Positions 17,888 to 27,098 are shown, numbered from the stretch's first letter. The stretch is 64,000 nucleotides of DNA from Zymomonas mobilis (GCF_006715975.1 NZ_VFOF01000001.1:1374001-1438000); one strand, 5' to 3'. Program-made: numbers and translations. The notes: a model not told the origin generated them from the sequence alone.

Positions 17888-19150
17888 TTAGTCGACAGCT
17901 TTGAAGATCAAGCTGGCATTCGTTCCACCGAAACCGAAGCTGTTATTCAGCACGGCTTTGATAGAGCGTTTTTTCGGAACATTCGGCACCAGATCAAAGC
18001 CAGCCAGTCCATCGCTCGGATTTTCGAGGTTGATGGTCGGAGGCGCAATCTGATCCCGCATGGCCAACAGACAGAAGATCGTTTCAACAGCACCGGCACC
18101 ACCCAATAAATGGCCGATGGCGGATTTTGTCGAGCTCATTGACATATTTTGAATGTCATCACCAAATAACCGACGAACGGCATTGGCTTCGATTTCGTCA
18201 CCCATAGGGGTCGAAGTACCGTGAGCATTGACATAATCAATATCAGCGGTGCTGAGTTTGGCCTGTTCGAGTGCCATTTTCATGGAACGATAAGCGCCAT
18301 CACCATCCGGCTGAGGTGCCGTCACGTGATAGGCATCGCCGGTCATACCGTAACCGATGATTTCACCGTAAATTTTGGCTCCGCGTGCCTTGGCATGTTC
18401 ATATTCTTCGAGAATAATAATACCGGCACCATCACCCATAACAAAGCCGTCACGGCCTTTGTCATATGGGCGGGATGCTTTTTCAGGCGTATCGTTATGT
18501 CCGGTGGACAGGGCATGTGCCTGAGAAAATCCAGCAATGCCCAAGGGGCAAATAGCGGATTCCGAACCACCGGCGACCATGACATCCGCATACCCCATGC
18601 GAATCATCCAACTGGCATCACCAATAGAATGGCAGCCGGAAGAACAAGCCGTCACAACAGCGTGGTTGGGGCCTTTCAGACCGTAGCGGATAGAAACCTG
18701 TCCGGCGGTCAGATTGATAAGGCTGGCATGGACGAAATGGGGCGAAACGCGGCGAGGCCCTTTTTCATGGCAGATGATGGCTTCTCGTTCGATGCGGGGT
18801 AACCCACCGATACCAGCACCGATAGAAAGGCCGGTTCTCAGCTTTTCTTCTTCGCTCATATCCATGAGGCCAGCATCTTCCAAGGCCTGTCCAGCAGCAT
18901 CAATGCCATAAACAATAAAAGGCTCAACCTGTCTTACAGTCTTGCTGTCAACGCGTTTGGACGGGTCGAAACCGTATTCATGGTCAGCCGGTTTGACTTC
19001 ACAGGCAACGGTACAGGCAAAACCTTCCGGATCGAAACGCGTGATACGGCCAGCGCCTGACTTTGAAGCCAGAATATTGGACCATGTTGTCTCGACATCG
19101 CCACCAAGCGAAGTCACCATTCCCAAGCCGGTAGCGACTACACGACGCAT
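17888..19150 (-). CDS. fabF: beta-ketoacyl-ACP synthase II
   Basis: Elongating condensing enzyme of fatty acid synthesis, important for the C18 chains (cis-vaccenate) dominant in alphaproteobacteria. The catalytic triad is visible: Cys169 in VVTACSSGCHSIG, His in NAHGTSTPMGD and His in SAIGHLLGGAGAVE, plus the C-terminal NNSFGFGGTNASL. A GGGGAG eight bases before the ATG at 19150 (MRRVVATGLG) shows that the longer frame to 19201 is not used; the 420-residue product has the usual length. Its substrate carrier acpP lies upstream behind a terminator; mltG follows. Confidence 0.96.
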   Translation of the reverse strand: MRRVVATGLGMVTSLGGDVETTWSNILASKSGAGRITRFDPEGFACTVACEVKPADHEYGFDPSKRVDSKTVRQVEPFIVYGIDAAGQALEDAGLMDMSEEEKLRTGLSIGAGIGGLPRIEREAIICHEKGPRRVSPHFVHASLINLTAGQVSIRYGLKGPNHAVVTACSSGCHSIGDASWMIRMGYADVMVAGGSESAICPLGIAGFSQAHALSTGHNDTPEKASRPYDKGRDGFVMGDGAGIIILEEYEHAKARGAKIYGEIIGYGMTGDAYHVTAPQPDGDGAYRSMKMALEQAKLSTADIDYVNAHGTSTPMGDEIEANAVRRLFGDDIQNMSMSSTKSAIGHLLGGAGAVETIFCLLAMRDQIAPPTINLENPSDGLAGFDLVPNVPKKRSIKAVLNNSFGFGGTNASLIFKAVD

Positions 19151-19295
19151 GTTACTTTTCTCCCCTTGACAGAATGCCTTCAGCATTATGCCGCATGACA
19201 CCCCTCCTTCGATTTCTTAAGACAAGACGTGAATATAGACTATTTTATTCTTAATTGAAGGTAGAGGCAAAAGATAATAGAATATAACAGAGATA

Positions 19296-19336
19296 AAAAC
19301 AGGATCGGGGATTCTGTTTTCGCCGATCCTGTTTTT
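19296..19336 (-). terminator. acpP terminator / attenuator before fabF
   Basis: Thirteen-base-pair stem AAAACAGGATCGG (19296-19308) with CCGATCCTGTTTT (19323-19335), flanked by A and T runs. Placed between acpP and fabF on the minus strand, it would end most acpP transcripts and allow partial read-through into fabF, matching the much higher demand for ACP. Confidence 0.88.
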
Positions 19337-19343
19337 AGTTCAA

Positions 19344-19580
19344 TTAGGCTTTGTGCTCGTCAATGTAGCTGACAGCGTCTTTGACCGTACCGATTTTTTC
19401 TACGGCATCATCAGGAATTTCGACACCGAATTCTTCTTCAAAGGCCATAACCAGCTCAATGATGTCGAGGCTGTCGGCACCGAGATCGTCGAGGAAGCTT
19501 GCATTTTCGACGACTTTGTCGGGTTCAACACCCAGATGTTCGACAACAATCTTTTTGATACGCTCTGCAGTATCGCTCAT
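19344..19580 (-). CDS. acpP: acyl carrier protein (house-keeping)
   Basis: The 78-residue acidic carrier of type II fatty acid synthesis. The phosphopantetheine serine is Ser37 in [21 protein letters not shown], nearly invariant among AcpPs. Adjacent to fabF on the same strand, the classical arrangement. Compare the second carrier at 8941-9189, which has a different DSL context and belongs to the sphingolipid genes. Confidence 0.97.
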   Translation of the reverse strand: MSDTAERIKKIVVEHLGVEPDKVVENASFLDDLGADSLDIIELVMAFEEEFGVEIPDDAVEKIGTVKDAVSYIDEHKA

Positions 19581-20133
19581 TTTTTAACCTTTCACTTCAC
19601 TAAGAACCGGAGTCTTGCATTTTCCTGAAAATTAAGACAATCCGAAAAAAATCTAAACACAAGCAAAACCGTCTGCTGTTTCTTTTGTCCTTGCTAGAGG
19701 GACGAAAAAAATGAAGGCGGGCTTATTATATAAATAACATTCATGCCCCTAGCGGGGCATAGGCGCGCTTGGCAAGAGGGGAGATCGCCTTTATACTGTT
19801 TTTGAAAATCATGAAGGGCTATATTAGGCTTTCTCTATTCAGACAAGATGTCATAGATAACGAATATTTTTGTCTAAACGCCAGCACCAGAATGATATTA
19901 AAAAACATGTACCAATAGTGTTATTTTTTTTCTATTGATTTTCTCTCTCGCCAAAAGCTAAAAATTAAATATAAATGCTATAACCGATTAGCACATAAAA
20001 TGAAAATAACGGGATAATTCTTGGAATCTAGCTTTTACAACTGCATCATCCAGATTTTTCTTAAAAGTTTTGCTCTTTTTTGTCAAAATATCCCCTTTGA
20101 AACCGAAAAGATGATGCGGAAGGATAATTTATT
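19581..20133. other. divergent intergenic region, acpP / LacI-family gene
   Basis: 553 bases. It contains a short perfect hairpin, ATGCCCC-TAGC-GGGGCAT (19743-19760 including one extra pair), directly after an AT-rich TTATATAAATAA stretch, on the acpP side. The half nearer the regulator is very AT-rich and should contain its promoter. No RNA gene or frame of interest. Confidence 0.5.
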
Positions 20134-21258
20134 GTGACTTCCCGCTCTACTGATGACAGCGTTTACCATGCTGCAAAAAACACGGAAACTGCCTCTGGCT
20201 CCTCTAAACGGGTGCCGATGGTAACAATCCGTGATGTGGCCGCCATGTCGGGGGCTTCAATCAAAACAGTATCCCGCGTTTTGAATAATGAACCCAATGT
20301 CAGGCCGGAAATGCGTGAACGGGTTTTGCAGGCAGCGCATAAGCTTAATTATCATCCGAATATGGCAGCAAGGAGTCTGGCCGGTCGTCAGTCTTATATG
20401 ATCGGTCTGTTTTATGAAAATCCTAGCCCGAATTATGTCGTTAACATCCAGACAGGGGCATTGGATCGATTGCGTGGCGAGCCATATCGTCTGTTGATGT
20501 TTCCGGTTGAGAATTTCAAAGAATTTCACGGCAATATGATTGCCATTATCCGAAGTTCCGGTTTGGCGGGCGTTATTTTAACGCAGCCATTGTCCAATGA
20601 TCCGGAAATTATGGAAGAAATGGATCAAAGCGGTGTGCCTTATGTCCGCGTGGCAGGCACAGAACCGCGTGCAGGTTCCCCTTGTGTGACGATCAAAGAT
20701 ATGATCGCAGCAAGAGAAATGACCCGTTACCTGATCGGTTTAGGGCATCAAGATATCGCCTTTATTCGTGGTAATCCAGTGCATCCGGCCAGTAATGCCC
20801 GTTTCGAGGGATATTGCTATGCGTTAAAAAGCGCGGGTATTCCGTTCAATCCCGATCTAGTTGTTGCCGGTGATTTCCGTTTCAGCAGTGGTTTGGAAGC
20901 GGCACGGAAGATTTTTGCCTTGAACCCACGGCCAACGGCTGTCTTTTCATCGAATGATGATATGGCCGCAGGTATTGTTCAGGCCGCCCACGAACATGGG
21001 ATTTCTATTCCGCGCGAATTATCGGTTGTCGGATTTGATGACAGCCAGCTGGCTTCTATTGTCTGGCCTCGGATCACGACCATGCGCCAGCCGATATCGG
21101 CCATGGCCTATACCGCGACCGATATTATCCTCAACCTGCTGGAAAATGGCTGGAATACCGAAGAAATCAAAAACGTGGAATTAGACCACGCTTTGATTAT
21201 CCGTGATTCTGCGGGCCCGCCTCTTACGTCCGGTCTTGCAGACAAGAAAGAAGCCTAA
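20134..21258 (+). CDS. LacI-family transcriptional regulator
   Basis: A 374-residue repressor-type protein: N-terminal helix-turn-helix VTIRDVAAMSGASIKTVSRVLN (about residues 30-51, preceded by an unusual 29-residue polar extension), the hinge LNYHPNMAARSLAGR and a periplasmic-binding-protein-like sensor domain with GHQDIAFIRG, FSSNDDMAAGI and LSVVGFDDSQLASIVWPRITTMRQP. The GTG at 20134 has GGA upstream. It is convergent with the three-gene dehydrogenase operon ending 15 bases away, so control of that operon is plausible but not shown. Effector probably a sugar or sugar acid, by family only. Confidence 0.92.
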   Translation: MTSRSTDDSVYHAAKNTETASGSSKRVPMVTIRDVAAMSGASIKTVSRVLNNEPNVRPEMRERVLQAAHKLNYHPNMAARSLAGRQSYMIGLFYENPSPNYVVNIQTGALDRLRGEPYRLLMFPVENFKEFHGNMIAIIRSSGLAGVILTQPLSNDPEIMEEMDQSGVPYVRVAGTEPRAGSPCVTIKDMIAAREMTRYLIGLGHQDIAFIRGNPVHPASNARFEGYCYALKSAGIPFNPDLVVAGDFRFSSGLEAARKIFALNPRPTAVFSSNDDMAAGIVQAAHEHGISIPRELSVVGFDDSQLASIVWPRITTMRQPISAMAYTATDIILNLLENGWNTEEIKNVELDHALIIRDSAGPPLTSGLADKKEA

Positions 21259-21273
21259 GCCTAGGCTTCTCCT

Positions 21274-22719
21274 TTAGCTTGCAGCCCCTTTCCTGCCCGT
21301 TTTTTTGAAACAACGGTAGATCAGTGAAAGCACAAGCAAGATACCCAAGCCGCCCATCAGCACCAGCATAGAAATATAGCGGATGAGGAAGGGTTTGGCG
21401 CCGCCTTGTCGGATTGTTTGCACATCGGATGCCTGTAGATGGGCATCACCCCGTCCAAAGCGTCCGGTGACATAATTTGCAAGGCTGGCGATTTCCTTAT
21501 CAGACAAGCGTTGAACCAGCGATTGGTCGCCAAAAGACGGCATGAAGACTTCATGACCGTCTATTTTGCGTTGCACACCCGTGAGAATGGTCATCACCAG
21601 ATTATTGGCCTGTGCCGATCCGATAACGCTGTTGTTGTATAGAGACGGAATATGCTGATCGGGGCTGCCATTGCCGTTGCCGCCGTGACAACTGGCGCAG
21701 TTGTTATCATATAGCGCCGCACCATCCATTACGACAGGGCGATCAACCCGTATTGTCTCGCCAGTTCTGAGATCCGTGTTTTCAACAGGAGCGCTATATT
21801 GATCGCGCGGGCGCTGATCTTGGGCATCATTGATCGCAGGCACCTGTTTAATATAGCTGGCCAAATCATGCAGATCGCGATCGGTTAAATGGCTAAGGCT
21901 GTTGCTGACAGCTTCGGCCATGCCGCCGCCTGCCCTTGCCTTGCCAGCGACTTCACCTGTTTTGAAATAGGTAACCAGATCGTCTTCGCTCCAACTGCCG
22001 ATGCCGCTGTTGACGCTGGAAGTGACATTGGGCGCATACCAACCGCCAAGAGGACTGCCGCCAAGATAGGCGGATTTCTTTTCAGCCATGAACAAATTGC
22101 GCGGGGAATGACAGGTGCTGCAATGTTCGAGCGTATCCGCTAGATAGCGGCCACGCTCGAAAGAAGACAAATGATCGAAATCGGTTTTTTGTGCATCATG
22201 AGGTAAGAAGAGAAGATTCCACCCCATCATCAAAGCACGAATGTTAAACGGAAAAGACAGCTTCGTAGGCTGATTTTTCTGTGAAACAGGCGCAACCGAT
22301 TTCATGAAATAGAGATAGAGCGCGTGAATATCCGCGCTGTTGAGACCCGCATAAGCGGTATAGGGCATCGCCGGATAGAGATGACCGCCGTCTTTTCGGA
22401 TACCGCGTTGCAGCGCGCGAGTGAAATCGGCTTCGCTGTAATGGCCAATACCGGTTTCGGAATCCGGTGTGATATTGGTCGATACGATATTACCCATAGG
22501 CGAAGTTATGGCGAGACCACCGGCAAAAGGCTTGCCATTGGGGGCGGTATGACAGGCGACGCAATCGGCAGCTTTCGCGAGATATTCGCCTTTTTGAACC
22601 AGAGCATCGTCGCCATTGGGTGCAGCCGCCCATGAAGCCGTTGAAATCGCCAGAGCAAGGCCGGTCGTCATTGCGAGAAAAGGCCGCAGTCGGGAGAAGC
22701 AAGAGAAACCTTTAGCCAT
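21274..22719 (-). CDS. triheme cytochrome c subunit of membrane-bound dehydrogenase
   Basis: A 481-residue electron-transfer subunit with three CXXCH heme sites: CVACH at residue 53, CSTCH near 199 and CASCH near 340, each in a class I cytochrome c domain. An N-terminal signal peptide exports it, and a C-terminal helix (LVLMGGLGILLVLSLIYRC) anchors it to the inner membrane. This is the layout of the cytochrome subunit of acetic-acid-bacterial alcohol, sorbitol and gluconate dehydrogenases, passing electrons to ubiquinone. Its start overlaps the GMC gene by eight bases. Heme attachment needs the ccm system at 1-4154. Confidence 0.93.
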   Translation of the reverse strand: MAKGFSCFSRLRPFLAMTTGLALAISTASWAAAPNGDDALVQKGEYLAKAADCVACHTAPNGKPFAGGLAITSPMGNIVSTNITPDSETGIGHYSEADFTRALQRGIRKDGGHLYPAMPYTAYAGLNSADIHALYLYFMKSVAPVSQKNQPTKLSFPFNIRALMMGWNLLFLPHDAQKTDFDHLSSFERGRYLADTLEHCSTCHSPRNLFMAEKKSAYLGGSPLGGWYAPNVTSSVNSGIGSWSEDDLVTYFKTGEVAGKARAGGGMAEAVSNSLSHLTDRDLHDLASYIKQVPAINDAQDQRPRDQYSAPVENTDLRTGETIRVDRPVVMDGAALYDNNCASCHGGNGNGSPDQHIPSLYNNSVIGSAQANNLVMTILTGVQRKIDGHEVFMPSFGDQSLVQRLSDKEIASLANYVTGRFGRGDAHLQASDVQTIRQGGAKPFLIRYISMLVLMGGLGILLVLSLIYRCFKKTGRKGAAS

Positions 22720-24349
22720 GATATATCTCTTTTTTAAGGGTATCGGCGACCCGTAACGCCAAGGCTGCTACGGTTAGGGTGATATTGCCTGTCCCCATAG
22801 AAGCGAATACGCCCGAACTGGCGATAAACAGATTTTCATGGTCATGCGTCCGGTTATGTCCGTCAACAACGGAATCCTTTGGATCATGTCCCATGATGGT
22901 GCTGCCCGCTGGATGATCTTGCGGGAAATAGCCCGGTGTCCAGCGTGGATCGGAGCCTTTCATCAGCCCCATAATTTCTTTGAATAACTGGCGGGAATTA
23001 TCGCAGCTTCTGACCGTATATTCTGGCAGTTTATAGTAGACTTCGGGATGCGGGATACCCAACACGTCTTTATGGGTTTTGCTGAGGGTTAGGCGGTTAT
23101 TGGGATCCGGCATACCTTCGTTATGGCTGAAGAGCCGCACCAGATGCGATGCACCGTAGCGGATTTCATCTTCAAGGTCTTTGCCGACATAACCTTTATC
23201 AATGGCGAGCGCGGTTGCCAGATCAATCTGGTTATCATCCACCATATGAACTAGGTAGGCTCCGCGTTCATTCCGCCAAGAACCATCCCGAAAATTGTCG
23301 ATGACATTGGTTTCCAAGGGGCCTCGGCCACACCAAAGCGAATCCAGACCACTCATAAAAGTGACCTGCACCCCTGTGTGATCCATCATATTTCGGCCGA
23401 CCTGATCCGAGCTATTGGCGACACCGGCAGGATTTTTATCATCTGCAGAAAGAAGCAGCAATTTAGCCGATTCAATACAATGTGCGGCGATGACAAAAAT
23501 GCGGCCGGTGACCCGATGGCTATTTTTATCGGGGTCGTAATAATGAACCGCAGACACCTTTTTATTGGAGGCATCAGTTTCGATTTTATAAACCACGGCA
23601 TTATCAATGAAGCGTGCGCCTGCGGCTTCGGCATGCATGACCGTATGGATACCATTATACATGGCACCAATCGGACAAAGCGGCATGCAGTTATTGTTGC
23701 CTTCACAAGTCGGGCGATTGTCGTAGCGGCGAGTATTTCGTGCCTGTGGTTCATGGACAACGCGGTAAGGCGTGTGTGTATCAATCAGCTTTTTAAATTG
23801 TTCCGAGGCATAGGATAGCGGCAATGCATCCATCGGATAAGGTTGGCGACGGGGCGAGCCTAGATCTTCTATTTTGGGATCGGGGCCGCAAACCCCCATC
23901 ATGCTTTCGGCCTGATAATAAAAAGGCTCAAGATCGTCATATTTCAAAGCCCAGTCGCGCCCTACCCCATAGCGGGACTGTAATTCAAAATCAGAAGGCA
24001 GATAACGCCATGCACAAGCCGACCAATGCCAAGTCGTGCCGCCTAGAATTCGGAGGTAGCTTTGCTGATAGGCTTGCGCGTCAGGCCCTGTCGTATGCAA
24101 ATAGGCATTTGGTGTGCTTTGATCGGGCGGATGCATTGACCAAGGGGAAGGCGGATAAGGTTCGTCATATTTGTTTTTATTGACCGTATTTCGGCAGTTA
24201 TCGAGAATATGTTGCCTGTCAACGCGGGGACCCGCTTCGAGCACGATGACAGAAGCGCCGGTGCTTGCCAATTCTTTGGCGATACTGCTGCCTGCAACGC
24301 CGGAACCGACGATGACAATATCGGCAGAAAGATCATTTGAAGATGCCAT
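22712..24349 (-). CDS. FAD-dependent GMC-family dehydrogenase, large subunit
   Basis: The 545-residue catalytic flavoprotein of a three-subunit membrane dehydrogenase. N-terminal FAD-binding IVIVGSGVAGSSIAKELA and VIVLEAG; C-terminal GMC signature with MGHDPKDSVVDGHNR and ASMGTGNITLTVAALALRVAD; a cysteine-rich CEGNNNCMPLCPIGAMYNG near residue 220, found in gluconate/sorbitol dehydrogenase large subunits. There is no signal peptide, so export probably relies on the Tat signal of the small subunit. Substrate, by family: gluconate, sorbitol or a related polyol or sugar acid; sequence alone does not decide. Confidence 0.92.
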   Translation of the reverse strand: MASSNDLSADIVIVGSGVAGSSIAKELASTGASVIVLEAGPRVDRQHILDNCRNTVNKNKYDEPYPPSPWSMHPPDQSTPNAYLHTTGPDAQAYQQSYLRILGGTTWHWSACAWRYLPSDFELQSRYGVGRDWALKYDDLEPFYYQAESMMGVCGPDPKIEDLGSPRRQPYPMDALPLSYASEQFKKLIDTHTPYRVVHEPQARNTRRYDNRPTCEGNNNCMPLCPIGAMYNGIHTVMHAEAAGARFIDNAVVYKIETDASNKKVSAVHYYDPDKNSHRVTGRIFVIAAHCIESAKLLLLSADDKNPAGVANSSDQVGRNMMDHTGVQVTFMSGLDSLWCGRGPLETNVIDNFRDGSWRNERGAYLVHMVDDNQIDLATALAIDKGYVGKDLEDEIRYGASHLVRLFSHNEGMPDPNNRLTLSKTHKDVLGIPHPEVYYKLPEYTVRSCDNSRQLFKEIMGLMKGSDPRWTPGYFPQDHPAGSTIMGHDPKDSVVDGHNRTHDHENLFIASSGVFASMGTGNITLTVAALALRVADTLKKEIYHG

Positions 24350-24368
24350 TTTATATTACCTTCTGCTT

Positions 24369-24962
24369 TTATTTTCCTAGGCTTTCGGGGACATCGGGTT
24401 TCATTACCGGTTGCCCTTTGGGAAGCGGCACTTCGGGAGGGCGACTTGTCCAATAGAACAGATCGCCATTGGCATAGGTTTTTGGATAAAGAATATTGCG
24501 GGTCAGAGAAAACATCATAGCCGATCGGTAAACGACGACCTTTTCATCAACGATGCCCCGATACCATCCATGCAAAATATCCCGTATTAGAGGGGGTAAA
24601 TCAGGATTTTGTTTGACAGCCGTTGTGACGAAATGATTGGCATTTTCCCATGGTTGGCTGTTAAAAATGCTGGAAAGCTGTCCGAATTTAGCCTGACGTT
24701 TTGGGGTTTTTCCGATTAGCCTGCAAAAAAGCGCTTTGCCGAGCACCGGATCGAGTGTTTTCCGATCAGTTAGGCAGAGAGAAATTTTCATGAAATCAAG
24801 GCTATCTGCCCCCGCAGTCGGGGATGAGGCATCAGACGAGATATCGGCGGTAACAGAAATAGCAACAGCAGATAAACCGGTCGCCAGAATGTGACGGCGA
24901 CGCCAAGGGAATGAGAAAAATGCAGAAAAGGGTCTGTCTTTCTCACGAGAATAACCAACCAT
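24369..24962 (-). CDS. small (gluconate 2-dehydrogenase subunit 3-like) subunit with Tat signal
   Basis: First gene of the dehydrogenase operon. From the ATG at 24962 it encodes 197 residues with a twin-arginine signal, PWRRRHILATGLSAVAIS (arginines 21-23), then a helical domain ending in a segment (DGDLFYWTSRPPEVPLPKG-like, near the C-terminus) typical of the small subunit that escorts the GMC subunit through Tat. The frame continues to an ATG at 25010, but only the 24962 ATG has a GGG at reasonable spacing. It lies 19 bases upstream of the large subunit. Confidence 0.85.
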   Translation of the reverse strand: MVGYSREKDRPFSAFFSFPWRRRHILATGLSAVAISVTADISSDASSPTAGADSLDFMKISLCLTDRKTLDPVLGKALFCRLIGKTPKRQAKFGQLSSIFNSQPWENANHFVTTAVKQNPDLPPLIRDILHGWYRGIVDEKVVVYRSAMMFSLTRNILYPKTYANGDLFYWTSRPPEVPLPKGQPVMKPDVPESLGK

Positions 24963-25414
24963 AGATAATACCCTGCGTCTGATTGCTTTGAATATCGCGA
25001 ATCCCGACATCAAAATCTATTTATTATATTTAGCCTTTTAACGCTTATTTTTTAAAATATTTCCTTTTATTTACATTCAAGCGCTGTTTTTATTTGTTAT
25101 TTTACGTGTTGCGCCTTCTGTATGGCGAGTAAGAACGAAAGCCCAGAGGATAAAGCCCCATAATAGAGGGGTTTTGGTGTCATGTTGCGATGATCTGAAA
25201 TGAACCGATTTTTTTGTAAATTTTATGCAGCGATTAGCGTTTATATAGAATAGACCGTCCCTATATTACGGCTTCATTTGATGGGGCATGCCTGTTTGGA
25301 TGGGCAGGCATTTCTGCTTTTAAATATGTTGTCGAATAGATAAAAATTTTAAAATACTAATAAAATAGTACAATATTTAATAATAAAAAAATAAAAATAT
25401 TTTGAGGGTTTGCC
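24963..25414. other. divergent intergenic region, dehydrogenase operon / MFS gene
   Basis: About 450 bases, increasingly AT-rich toward the MFS gene. It should contain the promoter of the dehydrogenase operon leftward and of the transporter rightward. GGGGCATGCC / GGGCAGGCA around 25280-25312 gives a weak hairpin. No RNA gene seen. Confidence 0.4.
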
Positions 25415-26533
25415 ATGAAAAACGCGAGAATCGGGACGGCAGCGATATTTTTTCTTCTCGGTATTGCTATTTCAACATGGGGGGCATTGATCCCTTTTGT
25501 TAAAGTACACACCGCCATTTCGGATGGGCAGCTTGGCTATCTGCTTTTATGCTTAGGATTAGGGGCGATTTTTTCGTTACCTTTGGCGGGCAGCATGGCC
25601 AATCGGTTTGGCTGTCGTGCCGTGATTACAACGGGTGTTGTAATTACCGCCACGGCTATTCCCTTTCTGGCGACATTGACCTCCCCTATCCTGTTGGGTG
25701 GTAGTTTGTTGATTGTCGGTGCCGCGGTGGGTGCCATTGATGCCGCGATGAATATTCAATCGATTATTGTCGAGAAGAGAGCGCAGCGGCCTCTTCTATC
25801 AGGATTCCATGCTTTATATAGTATCGGTGGTGCGGTTGGTGCCGGAGGCTTGGCGCTGGTTTTCTCTAGATCATTTTCCCCGTTATCGGCAGGGATAATG
25901 GCATCGACCGTTCTTTTGGGTTTGCTATTGGCATTTTGGAAAGCGTTATTGCCGGACAAAGGTGATGGAAATAATGCCGCAACCATTGCGATACCCAAAG
26001 GCATGGTTTGGCTTTTGAGCGTGATTTGCTGCATTGCCTTTTTAGCAGAAGGTGCTGTGCTGGATTGGGGTGGTGTATTTCTGACCACGATTAGAAAATT
26101 GCCAGTTGAACAGGCCGGTTGGGGATATGCCGGATATGCCACGATGATGACCGGCGGACGATTGTTTGGTAACAGCATTATTGCCAAATTAGGGCATGTG
26201 AAAACAGTATTGCTAGGCAGTCTTTTGGCGATGACCGGATATCTGGTTGTGATTTTTGTGCCTTACACCGCCGCAACCTTTATTGGCTATGCGCTGATCG
26301 GCTTGGGATGTGCGGATATTGTTCCGGTTGTCTATAGCGTGGCCGGACGGCAAAATGTCATGCCGAGCCATTTGGCTATATCTGCCGTGACTACCATTGG
26401 ATATACCGGCGTTTTGGCGGGCCCGATCTTGGTCGGGTTTATCGCCAATGCCGTTGGTTTAAAGATATCGTTTTTTATGATTGCCGCTTTATTGGCGGGC
26501 GTGGCCGTCTTTGCCAAAAGAATAAAGGTCTGA
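25415..26533 (+). CDS. MFS transporter (YbjJ-like)
   Basis: A 372-residue inner-membrane carrier with about 12 hydrophobic helices in two halves. The loop after helix 2 reads GSMANRFGCRAV, a variant of the MFS GxxxDRxGRR motif, and the second half has TGGRLFGNSIIAKLGHVKTV in the matching place. The overall look (ISTWGALIPFVKVH at the start, GAIDAAMNIQ in helix 4, GFHALYSIGGAVGAG in helix 5) is that of the YbjJ/FucP-like group. GAGG precedes the ATG by seven bases. Substrate unknown. Divergent from the dehydrogenase operon. Confidence 0.85.
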   Translation: MKNARIGTAAIFFLLGIAISTWGALIPFVKVHTAISDGQLGYLLLCLGLGAIFSLPLAGSMANRFGCRAVITTGVVITATAIPFLATLTSPILLGGSLLIVGAAVGAIDAAMNIQSIIVEKRAQRPLLSGFHALYSIGGAVGAGGLALVFSRSFSPLSAGIMASTVLLGLLLAFWKALLPDKGDGNNAATIAIPKGMVWLLSVICCIAFLAEGAVLDWGGVFLTTIRKLPVEQAGWGYAGYATMMTGGRLFGNSIIAKLGHVKTVLLGSLLAMTGYLVVIFVPYTAATFIGYALIGLGCADIVPVVYSVAGRQNVMPSHLAISAVTTIGYTGVLAGPILVGFIANAVGLKISFFMIAALLAGVAVFAKRIKV

Positions 26534-26549
26534 TTAGATTTTATCCACG

Positions 26550-26597
26550 GGGTGAGGCATCGTCGTTTTGCACGACATAGAGAAGTAAGCCTCACCC
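26550..26597. repeat. nested inverted repeat
   Basis: GGGTGAGGC (26550-26558) pairs perfectly with GCCTCACCC (26589-26597), enclosing a second hairpin GTCGT-TTTGC-ACGAC. It lies 17 bases after the MFS stop and lacks a T tract, so it may be an mRNA-stabilising structure or repeat unit rather than a classic terminator. Confidence 0.55.
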
Positions 26598-26656
26598 GCA
26601 AGGCTAGGAAATTAACGACCCGCTTTTAAAAAGCGTTATCGTTATTTTTCAGTAGG

Positions 26657-26905
26657 TTATGAGCGCGCTTTAAAAAAGTTGATGACAGCGAGTAAAATAA
26701 TCGCACCCACCAAAGAGACAGCAAAGCTACCTACGCTGAGACCGACATCGCCGATATCGCCACGGTTAAAGATGAAACCGCCCAAAGAAGCGCCGACCAC
26801 ACCGATAATAATATTAAGAAAAACACCGTTACCGCTGCCGCGCATAATAAGTCCGGCAAGCCATCCAATAATACCACCAACAATAAGCCAAGAAATGAGA
26901 CCCAT
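26657..26905 (-). CDS. GlsB/YeaQ/YmgE-type stress membrane protein
   Basis: An 82-residue, glycine-rich protein with three membrane helices: ISWLIVGGIIGWLAGLIM, FLNIIIGVVGASLGGFIF and the C-terminal AVSLVGAIILLAVINFF. GWLAGLIMRG and GxxGxxxGGF identify the transglycosylase-associated (YeaQ/YmgE) family, often induced by acid or envelope stress; no enzymatic activity is established. AGGAG seven bases before the ATG at 26905 sets the start over the TTG/GTG codons at 26911/26908. Confidence 0.92.
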   Translation of the reverse strand: MGLISWLIVGGIIGWLAGLIMRGSGNGVFLNIIIGVVGASLGGFIFNRGDIGDVGLSVGSFAVSLVGAIILLAVINFFKARS

Positions 26906-27043
26906 CACCAAACTCCTCTAATATAAAAATTGTCAATATTTATTGAATAAACGCGCAATCTTTAACATCTGTTCCCTGATGTGAAATTTTTTCAAAAAAT
27001 CGTAAAATGAAAAATGTTTAGGATAAAAGATTCTCTACAAAAA

Positions 27044-27075
27044 AAGAAAGCGGCCTTTAGTAAGACCGCTTTCTT
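27044..27075 (-). terminator. terminator of S10 peptidase gene
   Basis: AAGAAAGCGG (27044-27053) pairs with CCGCTTTCTT (27066-27075), loop of 12 bases. On the minus strand the stem is followed by a long T run. It lies 24 bases past the peptidase stop. Confidence 0.88.
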
Positions 27076-27098
27076 CTGTTTAAAGATTTGAAGATAAA

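Noticed and set aside
23378-23818. 146-codon plus frame inside the GMC dehydrogenase gene
   Set aside because: Antisense shadow; the minus strand carries the intact FAD and GMC motifs.
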